From the NCBI GenBank assembly GCA_030272585.1, contig BSYQ01000001.1:3410001-3474000 (forward strand): a stretch of DNA of 64,000 bases, in the 5' to 3' direction. Position 1 is the stretch's first letter, and each line of letters starts with the position of its first letter. This document shows, piece after piece, positions 1 through 12,329 of the stretch. A program made the translations under genes and the position numbers. This stretch comes from Bryopsis sp. KO-2023 (lineage: Eukaryota; Chlorophyta; Ulvophyceae; Bryopsidales; Bryopsidaceae). The notes under the pieces were generated by a model that worked only from the letters and a program-made list of their open reading frames with translations, ran no database searches and had not been told where the DNA came from.

Positions 1-215
1 CGGTCGGACCGATCAATCCACGACCGATTAGATCGTGATCGGATCCATAGTATGATGTCGCCGCTTCAGGTTGTCAAAAGCACTCAGGCCTGTGGTGGAA
101 TGGTGCACGAGTAGTAGTACCAAACTGGGATAGTCTTAGAGAAGACATCCTACATGATAGCCATGCAAGTGTATATGCAGGACATTTTGGGATCCGCAAG
201 ACCCAAAGAACAGTC

Positions 216-1538
216 TTGAAATACTTTTGGTGGCCTGGCGTAGAGGGAGATATCGCAAACTTTGTAAAAGGATGCGATGCATGTCAAAGGAACAAACACC
301 GACGCGGCAAGGTGCCTGGTCCTTTGCAACCTTTACGTATACCTGATGGTCGATGGGAATCAGTTTCAATGGATTTGATTACTGATTTGCCTAAATCAGG
401 AGCAGAAGCATTTGATGCCATCTTAGTTTTTGTGGATCGACTCACAAAGATGGTGCGATGCGTACCAACGCACACTACGTGTGATGCGGTACAAACGGCG
501 AAACTCTTCGTTACTGAGGTCTTCCGTTTGCACGGTCTTCCTAAGCACCTCGTAAGCGATAGAGATCCTAGGTGGACTTCAAAGTTCTTTAGAGAGCTTT
601 GTAAGACCTTAGGGGTCACTCAAGCATTGTCGACAGCTTTTCATCCACAGAGTGATGGACAGACTGAAGCAATGAATAGGATCCTCGAAGATACCTTACG
701 GCATTTCGTAGGACCTCGTCAAAGAGATTGGAGTGACTTGTTGCCAGTGGTAGAGTTTGCATTGAACAACTCTAAGTCGATGGCTACTGGTGAAACACCG
801 TTCTTCTTGAACTACGGTAGAGATCCGTGGACACCATTAACGGTACAACTTCCATCCAAGACATCGAATGTCATGGGTCCTGGAGGTCTGAGTAGACAAA
901 GGACACAGATTGGAGTACCGGCGGTGAAGAAGATGACTGAAGACATTCGTGAGGCGATTGTCAAAGCAAAGCGGTGTTTGGAAAGTGCTCAGCAAAGGAT
1001 GAAGACTTATGCCGATGTGCGTAGGTGTCCAGTTGATGTTCAAGTAGGCGATATGGTCTTGCTGGATGCACGACATATCAAATTGAAACACCCTGGATCA
1101 AGGAAGTTATTGCCACGTTGGTTGGGTCCTTTTCGTGTTTTGGAAGGTGTCCAAAAACGAAAACCGATGGCAGAACAGGTAGCATTCCGGTTGGAATTGC
1201 CTGATTCGCTTCCTATTCATCCAGTCTTTCATGCTTCTTTACTTAAGAGGTATTGGTCGCATGGAAAGACACAACCTCCTCCGCCACCTGTGGATATACA
1301 GGAAGAATTAGAGTATGAGGTAGAAGACCTCCTCGACTACCGTGAAGTAAAGGTCGGTCGACGAGTAGTTCCGCAATACTTGGTAAAGTGGACGGGATAC
1401 TCACATGAGCACAACTCTTGGGAGCCTGAAGCGAATTTGGAGAACGCTCGGGAGCTGGTAGAGCAGTACCAGAAGAGAAAGAAATCAACGTTGATTCCCC
1501 CTATTCCGGTACGTCGAAGTAGGCGACTTCGTTCGTGA
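216..1538 (+). CDS. Chromovirus integrase with C-terminal chromodomain (element C)
   Basis: This is an open frame of about 440 codons. It begins within the integrase zinc-binding region (CDACQRNKH) and continues through an rve catalytic core with the expected acidic spacing: D in SMDLITDLP, D in VSDRDPRW, and E in the SDGQTEAMNR segment. A C-terminal DNA-binding part follows, and then a chromodomain with the aromatic/acidic signature around QYLVKWTGY and NSWEPEANL. In this family the chromodomain directs integration to modified chromatin. The host left of the frame start is outside the visible part. No host function is proposed. Confidence 0.85.
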   Translation: MKYFWWPGVEGDIANFVKGCDACQRNKHRRGKVPGPLQPLRIPDGRWESVSMDLITDLPKSGAEAFDAILVFVDRLTKMVRCVPTHTTCDAVQTAKLFVTEVFRLHGLPKHLVSDRDPRWTSKFFRELCKTLGVTQALSTAFHPQSDGQTEAMNRILEDTLRHFVGPRQRDWSDLLPVVEFALNNSKSMATGETPFFLNYGRDPWTPLTVQLPSKTSNVMGPGGLSRQRTQIGVPAVKKMTEDIREAIVKAKRCLESAQQRMKTYADVRRCPVDVQVGDMVLLDARHIKLKHPGSRKLLPRWLGPFRVLEGVQKRKPMAEQVAFRLELPDSLPIHPVFHASLLKRYWSHGKTQPPPPPVDIQEELEYEVEDLLDYREVKVGRRVVPQYLVKWTGYSHEHNSWEPEANLENARELVEQYQKRKKSTLIPPIPVRRSRRLRS

Positions 1539-2042
1539 CTTGTGTGGGGTAATGTTTCTTCATGATCGAGTATCGATATGAAAAGAGTTCCAGATCTTGT
1601 GAACGAGATCAAGTTCTTGCTAAGTGAGGACATGTTTATGAACATATCTCATTTTCAATGAACTAGTGAACTAAGTTGAATTTCTCGCTATATTCTATTT
1701 TGAACTCGAGTTGGGATCCATTCAAAATGAGAATATAAATGGAAGTAGATGAAGTTGCGAGACTTCAGTTGATGTACATTGGTTCGCCACCAGTGTAGAG
1801 AAGTGTATGGTCTTGGTAGATCCGAGAAGCACTCCGTGTATGAGAAGGACTCGGATGACCTATATCAGAGTAGGGGCTTATTCTGACGAATACACTTATG
1901 ATAACATCTCCAAGTTATCGAAACACTTTATATAGTTGAATGATAAGAGTTGGGGTTCGTTGTGGGGCTCTGTATCATTCTATGGGCTATATAGAAGTGA
2001 GGAAAGGAGTCTCCAGGAGGAGACTGATTAGGGGGGGAGGAA

Positions 2043-2309
2043 TGTTAGGGATGTTAAGAGCTACATCCAGTCAGGTCCAGTCATGTACAGTCATGTACAG
2101 TCATGCGTAGTCATGCTGACGTGGACATGTGAGTCAGGTCTAGTCATGATGACTAGACCTATGTCGGGTGCCCACCTAGGATGGTTGTCCTAGGTACCAT
2201 GCGGGGACGCTAGGATCCTTGGGGGTCATGGTATTAATGGGCTTCAAGGTCATGGACTGATAAGTTTTAGTTTTTAGCTCTTCTTAGACTTGCACCCCCA
2301 AGTCTAACA
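2043..2309 (+). repeat. Probable 3' LTR of element C
   Basis: The segment starts with TGTTAG directly after a purine-rich run and ends with CTAACA, a perfect 6-bp inverted terminus, giving a 267-bp LTR. This length is usual for chromoviruses. Only one LTR is present in the window, so the boundaries are inferred from the termini and cannot be confirmed by pairing. GTTAC follows it as a candidate target duplication. Confidence 0.6.
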
Positions 2310-2736
2310 GTTACACAGCTCATAACCCACGGAGCTGTAACACAGTCTTATCATTTAAGGGCATGACAGATGATTTCAGTCCGTCATGCGCGCATGTCAG
2401 CCCACGTCGATCGTGGAGTAGATAGCAACGGGGGATGTGCCGTAAGCACATACTCGTAACCGTCAACCGACCTGCTTTCCAATGTTCCACCCGTTTTGTA
2501 AATGTGGTCTCTGCGCCGTGAAGATCAACTGCAGTTGAACTCTCGATTTCTCCCCCCCCCCCAAAAAAAAAGAAAAAAATTGCCCAAAGAAAATGTCTCG
2601 CCCGAAATTAATGAATAAACAATTCAATTACAAGCTCACTCCCACAATATTTTGTCCGAATCCATCAAAGAACTCCACTACCACCAAAATGTCAGAATGC
2701 TTATCTCCACGAAAACAAGAAATCCTGCATCCACTT
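2310..2736. other. Intergenic, 3' side of the Dus gene
   Basis: Nothing coding was recognised. The segment contains short inverted words around CAGCTCATAACCCACGGAGCTG and a C/A homopolymer run near 2555-2580. It probably includes the 3' untranslated region of the Dus gene. Confidence 0.5.
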
Positions 2737-5383
2737 CTAGGCCGCCACTTGCTCCACATGAGATGGACCAGCTTCATCAGTTTGCAGCAGCCTCTCTACA
2801 CCGTCGCTCCCCGACCTCAACACAACTGGAGGTGGCAAGCCACCAGTGGCAAAAGGCTCCATTTCTTCCGGTTCCAAAGGAGGCGCATGCAAAACCTCTT
2901 CCGGAACTTCAGCCATACTCTTCTCAAACAGCTCTGTGACCGTGGGGACGCCAGCAATCAAGTGCTTGTCAACCGCCTGCTTGAATTTCTTGCAACCCTT
3001 CTGCCCATGAAACATGTTCAATGCAGGTTTCACCAACACTCGCATGCTCGGGTGCGATTTTCCTTTCGAGTCGATTCCCCCCGAGCCTATCCTGCTGTCG
3101 GCGATCGCCGCATAGTCTAGCAGGGCTTGGTACCGGCTGATGGCTGGGTTGCTCTCTTCACCGAATATGAGCTTGTCAGCATTGGATAGGATGTCCCAAG
3201 GTTTTTCGTAGGCAGCCCTGCCGATCATCACACTTCTGACATGCAAATTCTCATCGAGCCGATGGTCCAAAATGCTTCTCGTTTGTTCCAAGCTCTTGAT
3301 CCCACCATTCAAGCTGAATTCCAACTCCGGAAAATCTCGTTTAAGGGCATACACCCATTCATGCCTGCACATCCAAAACGAAGTCAACCCAGCGAACTCG
3401 ACTAGCTGAATCAATAACCCCCCCCCAAAAAAAACAAAAAAAAGTCTAAAAAAAATCTCCGCTCACCTTAATGGTGGGATTGTTCTATTTTGATGGGGGC
3501 TGAGTCCATTCAGCAAGCATTTCCTTGCATGGAGGATAAAATGGCCAACGGCAGAAGTCTCTGACACCGTTTTCACAAAGTTGCAGAGCTCCTCGTACGA
3601 GTCGTAGTCATCCACACCTGGAAGGCTCTCGATCTGTTAAGCCCACCAAAAAATATGGGATCCTTGTTTTTTTTTTCTTGGGTAGGGCTGGGGATGTTGA
3701 AAGAAGCTGATTGGTTTCCCACACCATCCAAGAAAAAAAACAATCGGCCCCGAATGGACTCCAAAAACACGATATGTCATACCAACCAGTCATTGAAAGA
3801 GATAAAAACCCTTTTGATTTTAAATCCTGTGTCAAATGATGCATTCTTCATGCACGTAACGCACATCAAAGAGTCTAAGAAAAGCACCCGATCCAGAAAA
3901 CGTAACATCAGTGCACACCTAATCGACACTTGACGGTCACTGGGACGTCGACAACATCCCCCATGGCTTGCATGCATGCAGCCACCGTATCTGGAGTCAG
4001 CATCAATTTTGCTCCGAAGCACCCCGCCCCAGCCACACGATCACTGCACAGAGAAAACCATCAAAACTGAAAACCATTAAAAGTACTGCCCTTTCTGCAC
4101 TCTTCCATATCAAGGAGTGGGAATCCATAGAACAATTTACATACTGGTGGAAAATTCGCCTGGTCAAAACAAGCCAACAAGCACTACCAATACAAAAAAT
4201 CGAATCAATAAATCGATGAACAAACTACAAGCAGACTTTGCGGGCCAATTGTGACCGCAATCCAACATTGGTTCAGCCCTTGGAAGTCTTCTGATCATAA
4301 TTTCACACACCTTGGGCAACCGCAATTCAAATTGATCTCATCATAGCCATAAGCAGCCACAATTTTCGCAGCCTCCGCCAAGTTTTCTGGATTGCTGCCA
4401 CCCAATTGGCAAGCAACCGGATGCTGCTCCGGAGGGAATGCCAAAAATCGATCTGTGTTTGGATTGTGCCTGATCGTGCTATCCACCACCATTTCTGTGT
4501 AGAGCCATGTCCGTCTCGACAATATCCGCGCAAGGGAGCGAAAATGAATGTCTGTATACTCCATCCTGTGTCATTCGGGGCAAAATCACAAGGAAAATTG
4601 AATTGAATTGAAAGTTTTGCACACAAGGCCAAAAGGCTGAGTTCAGCCTTTTTTTTTTTTTTTTGAAATATATTATAGACTGACTCAGAAAGAAACCACC
4701 GTCTCATCATAATGTCCATATCTAGCCCCACAATGAAAACAGTGTAATTGGTGTTACATATCCGCCTGGTGCAGATAATTTTGAAGAGATTATTGAAAAA
4801 TTAACTTTTGCTACTGAAGATATCAGAGAGAGAGAGAGAGGGAGAGAGAGAAAAAAAACAAAAAAGAACAAAATCCTCTAATCATCACTTAATTTGAAAA
4901 AACTGTGACCTGTTATCATCAATTGGAAAACTACTTTCAGTTCCTATTCCAAATGAAAAAAAATAAAGTGAAGTGAAGCATCATGGGAAGCTTCTAATGG
5001 GAAGAAAATCCCTCATCACATCAGAAATTAAGCGTTGCAGGATGTGTTGTGAGGTTTTCTGCATCCCGGTTGCTATTGAAGATATTCCTGCTGTTGAGAA
5101 ATGCACCACCAAGTTCTACTACCCATTTCACTCATATTCCACCGAAAATCCAACAAAAGACAGCATCTCAGTCTGATTGGCTCCTGTGTGGAACTCACAT
5201 GGGAGCAACGCTCAGCAGTTCGCTTCCCATAGTCCTTGTGCCGCCACCCGACGACGGAGAAGCGGCCCGTGGCCGAAAAACAACCCGTCTACCTCCCCGT
5301 TGGCTGCAGCACTTCAACAGATGAAATTTCAAGTCCCTCGAATTGTGTGCGCTTATGTTTCCTCTCAGAAGCACCCTCGCCAT
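2737..5383 (-). CDS. tRNA-dihydrouridine synthase (DusA-like), five exons
   Basis: This flavoenzyme reduces uridine to dihydrouridine in the D-loop of tRNA. Exons on the minus strand are 5383-5199, 4565-4311, 4043-3919, 3617-3467 and 3364-2737. All introns are GT-AG, and the lengths sum to exactly 448 codons including the stop, which strongly supports the model. The first ~55 residues (Arg/Ser-rich) look like an organelle targeting extension. The TIM barrel then starts at SVAPMMEYTDIHFR. The catalytic cysteine lies in NLNCGCP, tRNA/FMN contacts in the QLGG and VTVKCRLG segments, and the phosphate-binding stretch in INGGI-type and GRAAYEKPW motifs. The layout matches bacterial DusA rather than cytosolic eukaryotic Dus1-4, suggesting an organellar enzyme (inference). 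No upstream in-frame Met precedes 5383 before a stop. Confidence in the family is high; the compartment is uncertain. Confidence 0.92.
4825..4850. repeat. (GA)n microsatellite
   Basis: This is an almost pure GA dinucleotide run interrupted by one extra G. It lies in intron 1 of the Dus gene. Confidence 0.9.
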
Positions 5384-6622
5384 GCTTCGAATCGCAGCAG
5401 CGCTTCTCGATAGATTCCCTTATCCATTCTGTTCTGCCAGCCCCATTCACATTTGATCCAGAGAATCAACATTGATAAAAATCGATCGGATTTCACTGGC
5501 CCCAAAGTGGCCCTGAATTTGGCCATTTCATCTAGTTGTGGCCCTTTTGTGGCCCCAATTTGTCCGAAAAAAATAGAATGTGGCCCCAACTTCCAAAACA
5601 GAAATTGCAAGGCTTGGTGTTTATATAGCATTTACTTAATGTTGTTGGTTTTGATTTTTGTGGAAACTCGATTGATTTCTTGGATGTGGCCCAGGCCTTA
5701 CAAACTTCGGGTGAATGTGGCCCTTTTGTGGCCCCAAATTCATCTTGTAATAAAACGTTTTGGCCCTTTTGTGACCCCAAAATTTGCCATTCTGATTGTT
5801 TTGGGGCCCAAAATGGGCCAAAAGGGCCACAATGGGCCACAAAAAAATACACTGCATGACTGGATGGGGAGTCCCCATCCAGTCAATTGCGTCATCAGTA
5901 ATTCAAACCTTGTGGAACAACTAGATGGTTTGTGGGGGTGACAAAAAACAAACAAATCCCAAGGCCACCGTTTGTTTCCCAAACGTGGGGACATGTTTTT
6001 TGATGAAATTTCCTTGTTTGACAATGATTTATTTACAGACTTTTGCTGAGGTGAGTTAAGGTGCTGGCACCCAGCAGCAGAGACTCGGAATCTTCTTGCC
6101 AGCATTAATCTGGAATCTGGAATATGTTTACACCAATGCCAACATTAATGCTTGAAGGATCTCTCGATTTGTGTGATGAGGGGGTCCCCTCACCATTTTT
6201 GTTATGATGAATGTTTCTTTTACTATGCGTGTGGGGTCCGAGTTCAAAATCGAAGGAACAGAGAAAGTCAACCCTCATAAGATACGACCTCCAAAACCAC
6301 GTACAAAACAAAAAAATACCCATCTAGACAATCATCCATCCACTACTCATAGAAAACCCCAACACTATTTTCTTTTCCATATTTCCCTTGGTAGCTTCGT
6401 CTGCCCCCCAGTCATTTCAAACACTTTTTTTCTTTCCCTACACGAGCTCCGCATTCGACCCTAAAAAAAACAAGCAAACCTAACCCAACAAAACTCCTAA
6501 AAAATTTCCTGTTTCATGGGGGAAGAGGGAGGGGGGGGTGGGGGGAATTCCAAATTCCACTGCAAGGCTATGATGGACCCCTCCCCCGCTAAACAAATAT
6601 CCGAAAACACCACCTGAAAAAC
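5384..6622. other. Intergenic region with a GGCCC-word array
   Basis: This lies between the Dus start and the 3' end of the helicase-like gene. It contains the GGCCC/GGGCC array (about 5495-5845), a 27-bp palindrome (5858-5884) and poly-G/poly-A tracts near 6460-6560. No coding exon was recognised. Confidence 0.6.
5495..5845. repeat. Irregular array of TGGCCC / GGGCCA words, foldback-like
   Basis: About ten to fifteen copies of short words such as TGGCCCTTTTGTGGCCCC occur here. They are on the plus strand in the left part and inverted (GGGCCA, GGGCCACA) at the right end, so the ends can pair with each other. Spacing is irregular, unlike a satellite. This resembles the subterminal-repeat part of a MITE, but no clear target duplication was found. 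Confidence 0.5.
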
Positions 6623-9600
6623 CTAGAGCAACCCCGACATGTCGAAGATTTGTTGAGTATTGAGGGTATCTTGAAGTTTCTTTTCCACCGGGAAATCAGC
6701 GCTGAATCTGATGACCGCATCGAATCTGTAGAAGTCCCTATCGAGAACATTCATATTGGTCGTCACCAGAGCTCGGCATCCCGTGCTCTCCAGAAATTTT
6801 TTCTTGACGTTATCTCTTTCGCTTGCCGTCATTTTGAACTCAGCACCGCCCTGTTTTCCGATCAACGGCCAGATCTCCCAGGATTCCATTCCACCAATCG
6901 ATTTCACCATGTCTGGCACTTGGAAGGCCACCACTCTGTTTTTGGTTAAAATCAACACTCCGGCAGTCCCCGGCCTCCCGACACCATGCAGAATTTGAGC
7001 CAAAGCACGAAGTCGGGGGAACTCCGGCTCACTCATAGCTGGCAGGTGCTGATAAGAAAACATGAACTTCAGCTCATCATACTTGGCAAAGCTATCGAAC
7101 ACCTCCACAAACAAGATGGTCGACGAGGCTGAATGAAGTTGTGCAAACTCCAGCAGCATTTTCGCCGTCCGGTGGTAACCGATGTCTCTGCAGAGGTCCA
7201 ACATTATGTTTGCTTTTCGCAGAAACTTCAGCGTGATTTCAACATCCTCCACTTGGTAAGTTCCTTGAGCAGGAGCCAATTCCTCCACCTTCTTTGTCCA
7301 GCACTCAAGTTGAGAGGCACTCTTTCCCGTAAAATACAACTCCATCCCATCGAACGACTCTTGGTAACCTACGAACGAAAACCCGAGCAAGCAAGGAAAA
7401 ATATTCACGAATGGCAAATTTCCGCACCCTCGCACACATCATGGTCAGTTCCAGTCATTTGGTCATTTTCTTTGTCGGCATTCTTAATACACGCAGCCCT
7501 CCCTCATTTTTTTTTGTTGTTGTCGACATTCTGAATACATGCGGCCCTCCTTTGTTCCACACACGTTCTCCAGACATTTTGCCCTCACCGATGCGTCTGG
7601 CAATCATTTGGATATTGGCATGAATGCATTCCCCGAGCTTCCGGACAAACACTATCTCGTCGCTCCTTTCGGCCACAGGAACTTCTTGCACTGGAGGTGG
7701 TGCAACCACAGGTGCAACCATGGGACCTTGCCATGGAATTTCAGAGCAACCCTGCAGTGACCGCCCCTGTTAATATCATGGATATTTCTGCAGGTACATA
7801 TACAGGTCCTCCCCTACTTTGGATTGGCTAGCTAGTAAACCCCAAAAACGTTTACTCGAAATTTTAATATTCACCATGACAGGTATGCTTGGGATCACTG
7901 CTGTTGCTGGTGGAGGTGCTGGTGCTGGTGCAGGTGCTGGTGCAGGCGCTGGTGCAGGTGCTGGTGCAGGTGCTGGTGCTGGCGGGGTAGGATTGGTGGG
8001 GTTGACCTGTACGCAGCAACAAAAACATCACCCTACGAAACACGGTAAATGAAAAAAATCGGCTCGGAGGGGATTGGCAAGAATGGTCCTTTTTCAAGCT
8101 GTGCACCCGAGATATATACATTTTTTTTCCCTTGTTTCAAAAAATTGAAGTGCATCCACGAGATTGGTACCAAACTTTGATGGAGTTTTATTAGCGTTGA
8201 TTCTTGCACATTCCCGCTTCCTTTCTAATTCCTTCTTGCATTTGGATCGATATGTTCAGTCGACACATTTTTTTTTCCCCACAAATTGGACAGGCTCAAG
8301 TATTTATCCTAAAAATAAATACTTGAGAAAATAAAGACGTTCATGAATGTAGCAGAATTGCGTGAGCGTCTGTGTTCATCTCCAAATGAAATCCCTTTGC
8401 AAATGGGGGCCAAGATTTGACTGTTCTGTGCTTTGCAAGTGAGTTAACTGACTGAAGGCGTTCAGGGTAAGAAAACACTCACCGGTGCAGAACCTGCTGC
8501 ATATGCCTCAACACAGCTGTAAGGCAGCACCACCTGTACACAATCAGCAAAAAGATTTGTCCAAACTCTGACCACCACAAGGGTAAAACAACAAAAATGA
8601 ATAAATAACACATACAAACAACCCCCCAAAAAAGGAAAAAAATAAAAAATAAAAATAAATAAATAAATTAATTAAAAATATATATATAAATAAAGATGTT
8701 TGTTTTAAACCAAAAAAAAAACGAGTTGTAGAATCACCACATGGTCCTGTCCTTTTCCGAAAACGAAAGAAAAAAAGAAATAATAAAAAATATACATATA
8801 TATATATGTATATCATGATAGCTATTTAAAAAAAATCGGTCCAAGCTGGTTTGCTTCCTCTGCATGCATATTTATGAATGGGGATTTTTGCTGCCCTTGT
8901 GTAACATACCCATAAATACCTTGCAGCGACCAGCCATGATCTTTTGGCCAGCTTTATCGAATAGCGGCTCCCGACCTTTCTTCCAATCGCTCTTTTTGGG
9001 GATCAACTAGAAAACGAAAGCAAAACAAAATATGCTGTTGGAGCATTTCGAAGGGTATCTCAAAGTGGGCTGCTCAATTTTTATAATTTTTATTCTTTTA
9101 AACTGTAGACGAGGCAAAATTTGCTTGTTTTCCCTTAAATATTTTCTTCATATCCTTGCTACTCTATGGAAAAAAATGAAAAAAATAGAATAATATTTTC
9201 AGGCGAAAATGTTGAAAAATGCTCTGCACATTAAAAATTGCAAAAAACACCCCCCCAACAAAACACACATCCTTGCCATAACAGAGTAGATTCTATTTTC
9301 ACATATATATATATATTGATAGAGATCAACGCATGAAAAACATACGCCTTGACCTGTGCTGGATTGAGATCTTACCACAAGTTTGCAATGCTGGAAAACA
9401 GTTGTGGTAGCAGCATCGTCAGCGGCCAGGTTCAACAGGAAGCCGGGGGTCATAATGGCAACATTCGTCGTTGCCATGTGACTTGGAAGATTTTCCAAGG
9501 TCATCTTCTTGCTCCTGCAAAGTTTTTTCGGTTTACAAACGAGTCGAGATTTCATGGAGCGATCGTGAAAACAGTATCCGTTAAAAAGGGGAGTGCTGGT

Positions 9601-12329
9601 GGTGGTTCCATTGCCTCAACGAGGTACGTGTCAAAATTAAGATTTTTTGCTTTCGATCCTTGTTGTCAAGTGTGTACATGTCTTCCAAATCGAATCAAAC
9701 CCTCACACAAATTAATGGGCACAGCACCCCCCCCCCCCCCCCAAATCAACGAAACAACAATAGGTGGGTGGTGGTGGTGATTTTGATGCTTACTTGAAGA
9801 ACTTGCTGTTGAAATGTTTTGCCTTCAGCTGCGTCTCCATGAATTTGCCCACTTCCTGGGTGGGCACCAATATGAAGGCAGGTGCACGCCCATTTTCACC
9901 ATCATGCCTGGACACCAACAGGAAAAAACCCAACAAGATCAATCACAATCGCACTTCCAGTTTGTATTTCACACAGTGTTGTAGATTGAGCTCTACACCA
10001 GGCAACCTATGCACAAGCTGGACTTTGGTGAATTTGGTGGAATGGTTGCAGATACCCAACATAGATCATTTGGAAGAAAAAAAAACCCATAAGACATCAG
10101 TCTTGCGAACGATTGTACCGGGGCAGCCTACCTCAGAGCGTTAAGAACCTCTTCCAATCCAATGCATGCCTGTTGTTGAGGAGCTGAAGTCTGTGTGACT
10201 GGCACCGCATGAGGATATGTTTGACCAGATCCAGATGCCACTGGACTTCCGTTTGGCTGTGAGGGGTGGGGTGCCATGACTGTCTGAGCCGGATCAGGTA
10301 ATTGTTGGTTGATTCGCGCCACCTGTGGACAGTCTTCCACAGCGAGTTATGAATGCATAGCTCAATCAAGATGCTCCTCAATTATCTAGAGTGGCTGGAA
10401 TGCTTGTGAAACGTTGCCAAATGGATTTGAACACATTGACTACACCCTGAAAACTCGTCGATGAGAAAAATGCATGCGTGGTCTTGTTGAAATGAACAGG
10501 AAAAGCTTTGTGCTTTCAACCAGGTGCATACCTCACCATACTGCCCAGGATTAAGGGGACCTTGCTGTGACTCGTTTGAGTGTTTGAGATGTTCTGTTTC
10601 AAAGGTTCGAATGAATCGCCGGACCCGTTCGTTCAGCAAGAACTGCCTCAACGCCACTTCCCCCCCTTTCTCAGAAAACATGCTGCCCAGAATATCGCAA
10701 AGCTGAGCATGTGTCAGGCTGCGCAGGTCGATATCTTGGGCAACCTGCGAAGGTGCGGTTTGAGCTGTTGGCGCATTCTGCCCCTGCAAAAGAATCATAT
10801 CTGTTCAAAACAGGATTTGTTGGAGCGTCAGACATGAACGCGTGAGCCCCCACGTCCAACCCTTTCCCAGTCTAGCACCAACATCTCAGTTGGAGGAAAC
10901 CAATGCTCACTTGGATCTGGGAATGCTGGGCAGGTAATAAGTTTCGATCAGGGTATGTGTGCTCTTGGTGACCTGCCCCACCAACAAGCAAGGAATTCGG
11001 ATGCTCTGGGGCTCCATTATGCGCAAGGCCGTTCTGCACCGGACCCTCTCCCTGTCCCCAATATGAACCCTGATTTGCTTGTCCAGCAGTTTGCTGATTA
11101 GTTGACCAATTGTTCCATTGCTGTTGATGCTGTGCATTGCCACCCATCCAACCTTCTTGGGCAGCAGTTCCTTGGTAGAACCCTCCTGTCCCACATTGCC
11201 CCATGTGATCATTCCACCCAGCAGGTTGCACGTGACCTTGGTTGAACAAACCACCCTGTGAGTATTGGTGGTCTTGTCCACTGCTCGACACCCCAGGTTG
11301 TTGGCCGTATCCTTGGGCAGCGTTGCGGTCGTAAGAATGCAACCCCAACCCCAACCCCAAAGGTTCGACGCGTTGCCCAGTCGTCAACCCTGATGAAGCG
11401 TCAGCCTCGACGGGAGCCCCCCTAGATGTTGTCTCGTGTCCCCCACCAGTCGCACCCAATTCTTGCATCTGGGCCTGCGTGGGCCGTGGAGGATTCTCGT
11501 GACGCGGGGTTGGCGGCGGCCAGCTTTGCGGATCGAGTCTGCAGTGAAAGAGCACACTTTGATCCCTTTCGAAGTCTTCACTACAGAAGGCCATTTGACC
11601 CGACGTCGACGCATCGAAGAGGACGCGTGACTCTTCACCGAGGTCCCAGTTGTCTACACGGAACGACCTCCTGCTGGGATCTTCAGCGTCCCTGATCATC
11701 ACGGTGCCATCCACTTCCGGACCTACCCCAGAGATCGTTACGACCTTGCACGTCCGAGAAAGACGGGCCCCACGACCAACCAGTTCAACGTGGAGCGTGT
11801 TAGGAGCGTTGTATGTCACTTGGGATATTTTTAAACTTGGAGCGTGTTCCACGAATTGGACGTTTCGGACTTCAAGGATCGACGCCTGTGTTGATGGGAT
11901 CCCCACAACGCAAAGAAAGTCGTCAAGCACTACGAAACGCCAGCTGAAAAAAAGTCACACTTTCGGTGCCGCGAAAGTCAAACCGCTCACCAGTTGTGGA
12001 GCTCCAGTAACGGCTGTCTTGCGGTTCATCATGAAGCCCAACTTTTCCACGCTTGCCTCGCCAGGATGGAAAACCACTCGGTCTTGGTTTTCGAAATAGA
12101 TATTGTTTTCGACTCGCGCACGCAAATCCTCTGGAAACTGGCTACCTTGACTGACCTTGTCCTTTTTGACCACCACAATTACGCTCCGACTTTTTGCTGT
12201 CAACATGTGTTCGATGGCGAACTTTCTCCAGTTCACACCCTCGCAGCGAACCACTCGAAATATGCCTTCCACATTTTGTTCGCTTGCGAGAAGCTCCGCG
12301 TACTGTCTATCGCTCAGCCAACCGTCCAT
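6623..12329 (-). CDS. Large helicase-like protein with degenerate motifs
   Basis: This is a multi-exon gene with the stop at 6623. The N-terminal exon runs from about 12329 to 11991; the true start may lie further up, beyond a possible acceptor near 12365. Later exons lie near 11940-10895, 10780-10530, 10320-10130, 9905-9790, 9510-9375, 9010-8920, 8535-8485, 8010-7885, 7755-7560 and 7375-6623. The middle is rich in Gln, Pro and Gly and has an (Ala-Pro)n stretch. Pieces resemble a DEAD-box helicase: PAFILVPTQEVG (motif Ia-like), AIMTPGFLLNLA (Ib-like), and near the C-terminus TGVLILTKN and ALVTTNMNVLDRDF (motif IV/V-like). No Walker A (GxGKT) or DEAD box could be found in the exons I can assemble. 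One exon junction near 11945 does not stay in phase, so the exon model is incomplete. It is probably a catalytically dead helicase-fold scaffold (inference). Confidence 0.5.
7906..7985 (-). repeat. GGTGCT/GGTGCA hexamer minisatellite within an exon
   Basis: Tandem 6-bp units encode an alternating Ala-Pro run on the minus strand, inside the helicase-like gene. The unit is prone to copy-number change. Confidence 0.8.

Larger units (their letters stand above)
1..2309 (+). mobile_element. 3' part of a Ty3/gypsy chromovirus (element C)
   Basis: This is the downstream portion of an LTR retrotransposon that enters from the left edge of the window. It holds the integrase and chromodomain end of pol, a spacer with a purine-rich tract just before 2043, and a probable 3' LTR. 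The order integrase then chromodomain is diagnostic of the chromovirus branch of Ty3/gypsy (family knowledge). The 5' LTR, gag, protease and RT are not in the window. Age cannot be estimated without the partner LTR. It ends about 430 bp from the stop codon of the neighbouring Dus gene, which reads towards it. Confidence 0.85.
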
